Origin: Sternotherus odoratus
Lineage: Eukaryota > Chordata > Testudines > Kinosternidae
DNA length: 64,000 nt
Assembly: GCA_032164245.1 (NCBI GenBank)
Contig: JAVMKO010000006.1
Coordinates: forward strand, 2,433,001-2,497,000
Direction: 5' to 3'
The notes below the pieces were generated by a model that had not been told where the DNA came from, searched no databases, and worked only from the letters and a program-made list of their open reading frames with translations. Made by a program: the position numbers and the translations under genes. This document shows, piece after piece, positions 57,410 to 64,000 of this stretch (positions are counted from its first letter, which is position 1; each line of letters begins with the position of its first letter).

Positions 57410-59330
57410 AAGGATAACGGGATGACCCAGGTCATTATAGGCCTGTCAGTCTGACATCAATCCCACGGAAGATAATGGCATGACTGATATGGGGCTCAAT
57501 TAATAATGACCTACAGAAATGTAATGTAATTCATTCAAATCAGCATGGGCTTATGGAAAAATAGAGCCTGTCAAATCATTATAAGGTTAGTCGATAAAGC
57601 TAATAGTGCAGATGTAATATACTTAGACTTCTGTAAGGTGTTTGAGTCGGTACCACGCAAGATTTTGATTAAAAGAACAGAATATAAAAATTAACATGCC
57701 ACATATTAAATGGATTAAAAACTGGCTAACTGATGGGTCTCACAATGTAATAGAAAACAGGGAACTGTCATTGAGTGGCTGTGTTTCAAGTGAGGTCCCA
57801 CAGGGCTTGGTTCTACAGTACTTAATATTTTTATCAATGACCTGCAAGAAAACAAAATCATTGATAGTTTTGATACAAAACTTGGAGGAGTGGTAAACAA
57901 TGAAGAGGGCAGGTCACTGGTTCAGAGCACTCTGCGTTGCTTGGTAAACGGGGTGCAAGCCAGCAATAGGCATTTGAATATGGCTAACTGCAAACGTACA
58001 CATTTAGGGATAAAGAATATAGGCCAGACTGCCAGGATAGGAAGCAGTGACTGAAAAAGATGTAGAGATCATGGTGATAGTCCGCTGAACATGAGCTCCC
58101 AGCATGATGCTGTGGCCAAACCAGCTCATGTGATCCTGAGATGAATACCCAGTGGAATCTCAGGAAGCAGTAGAGAGTAGGGCTGTCAAACTCTTGAAAA
58201 CTACTAAAAAAAATAATTAATTATAATTAATTGCATGCTTAATAATAGAATGCCATTTATTTAAATACTTTAGATATTTTCTACATTTTCCAATCTATTG
58301 ATTTCAATTACAACACAGAATACAAAGTGTACCGGGCTCACTTTATATGTAGTTTTGATTACAAATATTTGCACTGTGAAAAAAGATAAAATTGTATTTT
58401 TCAATTCACCTCATACAAGTACTGCAATGGAATCTCTTTATCATGCTGATGACGGGGTTCTGCTTGAGAACAATCCAAAGCATCATCAGCACGCGATCAT
58501 GTCCTTCACCATGGTGGCCAAAGCATGAAAGGGCACCTGAATGTTTCGCATACCTGGCACGTAAATACCTCGCAACATGAGCTACAAAGTGCCATGCAAA
58601 CACCTGTTTCACTTTCAGGTGACATTGTAAATAAGCAGGTAGCATTATCTCCCGTAAATGTAAACAAACTTGTTTAAATGTGCAATTAAACCTGATTAAT
58701 TTTTTTAATTGAGTTAATTTGTTTTGAATTAATCTCTTGAATTAACTGTGATTAACGGGCAGCCCTAGTAGAGTTTATTTTACTCTGTACTTCGCACTCA
58801 TGAGTCCACTGCTGGAGTACTTTACCTGTTCTGGTGCTCACAAGTCAAGAAGGATGTTGATCAATTGGAGAGGGTTCATAGAAGAGCCATGAGAATGATC
58901 AAAGGGATAGAAAACATGTCTGATGGTGATAGACTCGAGGAGCTCAATCTATTGAGCATAACAAAGAGAAGGTTAAGGGGTGACTTGATCACAGTCTGTA
59001 AGTACCTACATGGAGAACAAATATTTAATGATGGGCACTTCAGTTGACCAGAGAAAGGTCTAGCACCATCAAATAGCTGGAAGTTATTCAAATTGGAAAT
59101 AAGGCCTAAATTTTCAATGGTGAGAGTCATTAACCAGTGGAACAATTTACCAAGGGTTGTGGAGGATTCGCCATCACTGGCCATTTTTAAATCCAGACCG
59201 GATGTTATTCTAAAAGCTCTGCTCTAGGAATTACTTCGGGGCACCTCTCTGGCCTGTGTTATACAGGGGGTCAGTCTAGGGGATCACCACGGTCCTTTCA
59301 GGCCTCAGAATCTACGATACAAAGAATTGT
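57410..59330 (+). mobile_element. CR1 LINE 3' half, split by a hAT element
   Basis: The sense strand carries decayed reverse-transcriptase motifs: VSLTS-like start near 57450, a YLDFCK-like stretch near 57620, SGCVSSEVPQGLVL near 57770 and a degraded FINDL region near 57835. The C-terminal region resumes at 58776 and ends near 59330 with the typical CR1 3' terminus (TTTCAGGCCTCAGAATCTACG). Many stops and shifts; inactive. Confidence 0.85.
58178..58767 (+). mobile_element. hAT transposon deletion derivative in CR1
   Basis: The ends are TAGGGCTGTCAAA and CGGGCAGCCCTA. Flanks are GTAGAGAG and GTAGAGTT (58170-58177 and 58768-58775), an 8-bp duplication with two mismatches. The interior keeps part of a transposase: ECFAYLARKYLAT near 58530-58570 then a CHANTCFTF-like stretch, the C-terminal hAT dimerisation region. 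Thus it derives from an autonomous ZBED-type hAT by internal deletion. Confidence 0.85.
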
Positions 59331-62300
59331 TTTCAAATTATGTTAAGTGTTAACGGTTCATATTCTAGACTGAGGCAAGCAGTGAGAGTTCATCTTCCTC
59401 TACAGGGATCATCCATCAGGATTGGTAGGTGCAGTCACATGACAGTTTCCTCAGAGGAGGAGGAGGAGACACAGACGTGGAAGTCACCCTTTCCTGTCAT
59501 TGCTATCTCTGTTCTCGGGGCGCCGTGAGCTCTTATTTCCTCCATCATGCAAAGCATGCTGCACTGATGTGGCCTTGTGAGGAGCCACATTTTCAGCCAC
59601 AGAAGCAACAGCTGCTCCTGACAGACCCTGTATGTCCATCCATAGGTCGGCAGACCAGGCCAAGAAGGCTAGTGGCTTTAGCCTACACGGACAGTGACAC
59701 AAGTAATGTTTTGAGTCAACAGTTTGGGTTGCAGGGAGCCAGAAAGTTGTTTCTTAAGAACCTGAATATTTTTCTAAGAACTAGAAGACATCTTGGCAAA
59801 CTAACACAAGTGAGATTTCTCCCTGCACAGCAGAGGTGGGAAAGGGAAAATGGGGGGGTAAGGGGGGAGGGAGCCAGCAGAGAGAACTTACAAAGTTTTA
59901 TTGTGTGTAACGTCCTTATTACAAGACAGAGCGAAGCTGCTTTACTGTGATGTTTAAGAATTGTATTAGCAGCCCACGTCATCACTAATACACATGACCT
60001 ATTTGGGGACTCTGATAGCTGTCCCTGGCCGCTGTACGACAGAAATCAGTCTAAACTGTTTTCTAGTTCCTATGTAAAGAATGAGGTATTGAAGTTTTAT
60101 CATGAATACAGAAGAGGCAATATGGTCACAAGGGAAAATGCACCTGTGAATTGCCATTCTTGGTCTGTCTCTAACTGCCACCATTAATATTTTCAGTGTT
60201 CTTCACAGCTGTCAGAACATGCTGTCTTCCGCTTTATTCCCACAGCCTAAACCCTTCTAACCCAGCTACATACCCGGAATGCTAAATACTTGACTGTGGC
60301 AGATTATTCATCTTATCAAAGGCAGGAGAAGTATTTAAAATGCTACCGTGATTCATATTCATTAGAGAAATGGTTGCAAAATTCCATTCTCTGTCCCCTC
60401 CCCAGGCTCATCTTTAACTATAAAGTCGTCACAGGGTACGGTGATCGGAACAGCACTGGAACAAGTCGGCACTCACCCGGATCTATTTTCAGTTCTCTGA
60501 ATTATAAAATTCATCCAAAACCCCACACCAGGTTGCCTTGAAGAACAGCCAGGGTGGGTGGCTGGCTTAGAACATACAAGGCTGCTCGGAGGAGAGGAAG
60601 GGAGGAGGGAGGAGTGAGATGGGGTGTTAAGTGACCACGCAGTAGGTTTGTCTACTCTGCAGTTGGAGGTAGGACTGGAGAGGGTGAGTGCAGCACAGAC
60701 AGGCTTACCCAGCCTAGCTAACGTGGGTACCAATAGCAGTGGAGTTGTGGCAGCAGCGCAGGCATGTCGACAGGTGCTGAAACCCACCTAACTTGCAGCC
60801 CTGGCCAGTACCCCAAAATACGCCACTGGGACTGATGTGAGGCCCAGGCGCCATTGTCAACTCTCGCCATGTTATCTCGAGTCTCCCAGCATCGGGTGCT
60901 TTTTCCAAGCCCCAGCTCCTGGAGTGAAGTGAGTCTGAGAATCTCTGATTTCATTAAAAAGAAACGTAACTTGTTACCCCTCCTGGCTGCAGAGAAAAGC
61001 TCGAAGTCATGAACTGCATGTTGGCTAAAGGCACAGAAACCAGCAGAAAAAGAAAAGTTGAGATGAATTCTATTTGAAAGCCTCCTGACTTTTATACCAT
61101 CTGCGGAGGGATGTGTTGCCACTTACATCCCAGCCTCGGTTTCCCCATCTCGTGGGTGAATAGGACTGCCAGCTCCCTTCCTCCAGACACAAAATGAAGA
61201 GGACGGGAAGCCTGCCACCCCAGAAGGCAGAGCAGGGACATGGCGGCTGCCCTCGTTTCCTCCAGACGCAGCAAAGGGCCTTCGGATCGTCAGAGCTGAC
61301 TCCCTGTGTGCAGAGTAAATGGGGCTGCACGGACGCTGGCTGGGAGCCGAGGGTCACGCTGTGAAAGGGGGAGGCCTGCACTGTGCCGGTGCTTTGGCTG
61401 AGGTCCTGTGGACAGCTGGGCCGAGTGACTGTTCTAAGTGGCGGTGAGCACCTCCCTCTGTAACAATCCCAAGCCCGGGCCCCTTCCCCGGCCCTGATCA
61501 TGCTGCTGGCGAGATGTGGGCCTCTCTCGCTCGCTCGCTCCGTTTGTTCCAGATTATTGTCTGCTTCCCTTCTCCAAACTGCAGCCAGTCCTCTCGCCGA
61601 TCTTCCCTGCCACAACCACGGGAAGGAAGACAGAAGACAGATCAACCAATGAACAGGCCCTGCGGGTTTCCCAGGAACTCTAGCTCTTCACTACGTTAGA
61701 TAGTGACTATTCTGTCCTGGGGTGAAGGTTTAAGGTGGGAGGTTTTCACCTTGTAGGAGCATGTTCACCAGTAACAGACTCATCTGCCCACCACATCCCT
61801 CCATTGACTAGTACCATGTGCCAGCAGCTGGGGAACATGTGAATCGGAATAAGATCACCAGTGTCTGCAAATGGATAACAAAACTCGTTCACCAGCTGCC
61901 TGGTTTCTTCCTCACCTCCACTGATCATTCCCCAGTGGGGCGCCACTTCCATCATGGCTTTGCCAGCTGAGGCAAAGCGGACAGAGAAAGGCAGAAAAAA
62001 TTAAGACTTCTCAGAAACAGAGGCTAACGGGACAGCTCTAATCCTCTCTCCCAGAAGGACATTCCTGGGGACCCTCCTTTAACCTGACATGCTACTGGCG
62101 TTTCAATTGTGGCCTAGTTACAGCCAGACAGGACAATAAAGATGTAACTACGTGGCTAACAGATAGGATCTACATGGGAATAAGCTATTCGGATAAGAGT
62201 GATATCTACTGATGAGAGAACGCGTTCCCTATCAGATATGTACCTGATGACTACCAGGAACAAAACATGGCAGTCCCAGATTCATGCATTTTCCTCACTG

Positions 62301-64000
62301 CTCAGGCATCGTTCAGAATGAGGCAAGGGAGTCCCTCTAATGCAGATATTATACTTCAAAGTGCCTTTTTGGAATGCAAAACGTGGCCCTTCAAGTACAT
62401 ACAAACTAACATGCAACTACCTGCTAGAGAACATACATATGTTATGGGATATCGAGCCGTTTGCTTTTAAATGACTGGTTCAAACCCAGTCCAGGGTGCT
62501 GGCTGATGACTCTTCAGTGCCCTCTGTGAAATAAATGTCTGGGATCAAATTCCTAATGGATATCACCAGGTCACTGAAGTCCCCACTGCCTGCAGCAGAA
62601 GGGAGCTCAATAGCAGAGAGTTGGCTTAGCATGAGAGGCGATCACATGACTGATACTGCCATTCAGCACATTTCAGGAGGAGGAAGGAGAGATACTTTGG
62701 TCCAGAACAGGTCTGTAAGTCAGGAAATCTCTGTCCTTTTCTTGGCTCTGCCATAGACTTGCTGGCTCAGTGCCTCAGTTTCCCTATCTAAAGAAGGGTG
62801 AGAATACTCCCTCTGACTCTGCCTTTCCCTACTACATCTGTTATCACACCAGAGTCCCCTTGGCTCTTCCAGGCCTGCTTCTCTATCACCTGTCTTTGCA
62901 TATTCTGCTAAGTCGCCCCTTCCCCCCAGAATCCTTCCCAAATTCCATATCACGCTTTCCTCCCAGGATCCACTTCTAGTCAGATCCCTACAAGAAATTA
63001 ACTAGTTCATAATGGTTAAAGCAAGAGCCAGCTGGAATTGCTGATTTTTATAAATGCGGTTTAAGTGTATTTCCTGCACCCTTTATATGTTGCTTGTCAT
63101 CTCAGTTTGTGAGCTTTTTGGGGCCTGATCAATGATCCATTATGATCCCAATTCACCAAAGCCCCTAAGCACCTGCTTATCTTTAAGCACATGAGCAGCC
63201 TGATGGAAGGCATGGAGACTACTTGCATGCTTAGCTACTTCCTCGTTTAGGACAATGTCAAGTTAGAAAAATATGCTCAGGCATAGAAAACTGCTAAATT
63301 TAACATATTGGCATAAATGCATTAAAATATTCAAACCAATTTTTCTCCTGCTGCTAGAATAAAGATTTTTCGGGGGTGGGAAAGAAGGAGTGAGGACTGG
63401 GGGAGATCAAAGTAGTTGGAGCAAAAGCAACACACACACATCACACAATCAAAGATTTTATCATTATTTAAAAACTTAAATAGGAGGCTAAAAGATGCTA
63501 CCCCACAAGGAAAATATAAGTAGCTTAAATGTAACTCAAGGCCCCTCTTTGTAAGAAGCTATCTTCTGCGTTAGCATACACAGAAAAGCTGCAGTCAAAC
63601 CTATCTGCTGCTATTAAAATGGCCCCTTTAAAAGCAATAGGATACATATATTGCGTACCGGCGCTATCAGCCCCAAGACTGTTCTCCTGTTAGAAGAGTA
63701 ATTTTCGGAGAGTATTGCTTGAGTGAAGAAAATTAAGCTGCTGGCTCAATTTGGGAGCAGGTCTGAAAAGGGATTTCTAAAAGGCTTACGTTCCGAGGGG
63801 TCACACGGGCAGACGGGGGTTTGTAATGTGTAGCAAAGTGGAAATCGTATTTTGATCGACTTGTCACCGCCTAACTGCCACACGGCAATGCAGATAAGAG
63901 AACAGAGGCCTGATGCATTCATAATTGGAGGCTGAATGTAGCTACCACATATAAGTGGCACGTCGGACGATTCCTTTCCCCTCGGTGCTCCCTATAGCGA
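59331..64000. other. Long unassigned terminal stretch of 4.7 kb
   Basis: No gene is supported. Frames at 59429-59950 (plus, 173 codons) and 61070-61645 (minus, 191 codons) have no recognisable domains and no convincing splice context. A diverged MIR-like core (CAGTGCCTCAGTTTCCCTAT) lies near 62768. Confidence 0.4.

Noticed and set aside
61070..61645. 191-codon minus-strand frame
   Set aside because: No recognisable motif, and composition follows local GC content; likely chance.

Overview
The window is eukaryotic, repeat-rich, intron-containing DNA from a sauropsid, most likely a turtle. The reasons are CR1 LINE copies whose wording matches turtle CR1 families, a Penelope-like retrotransposon with a GIY-YIG endonuclease, MIR-like SINEs, many solo LTRs and several non-autonomous hAT DNA transposons. 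No bacterial-style operon is present, and no intact protein-coding gene can be supported.

Layout. (1) A large inverted repeat frames the left half. Its left arm is 1-4127 (it runs off the window) and its right arm is 24753-29997, around a 20.6 kb spacer. The arms are nearly identical, except that each carries a private hAT insertion (3215-3639 on the left, 27374-28940 on the right) whose empty site is preserved in the other arm. (2) The spacer holds a CRE/TATA-type promoter candidate (4293-4580), a CR1 piece, solo LTRs, a broken large-exon gene fragment (8764-10199; possibly related to a testis fibrous-sheath protein, unproven) and a Ty3/gypsy 3' end. It also holds a broken maestro heat-like repeat (MROH) gene fragment (11781-16460) and a 5'-truncated, multiply broken class I (gamma-like) endogenous retrovirus (about 17660-24678). 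(3) From 30 kb to the end there is no recognisable gene: solo LTRs, CR1, Penelope-like pieces, hAT elements and MITEs are separated by long unassigned stretches.

The history is readable from nesting. An MROH exon was split by an LTR (5-bp duplication CCAGG), and that LTR was split by a hAT element (8-bp duplication CATTAGAG). The retroviral env was split by another hAT (duplication CTCGTCTC). A CR1 was split by a solo LTR at 32.6 kb, and another CR1 by a hAT at 58.2 kb. The hAT insertions in the inverted repeat are younger than the duplication that made it. Coordinates of solo LTRs and hATs come from terminal motifs and target-site duplications read by eye. Family names rest on recognised terminal sequences and protein motifs, not on a database search.
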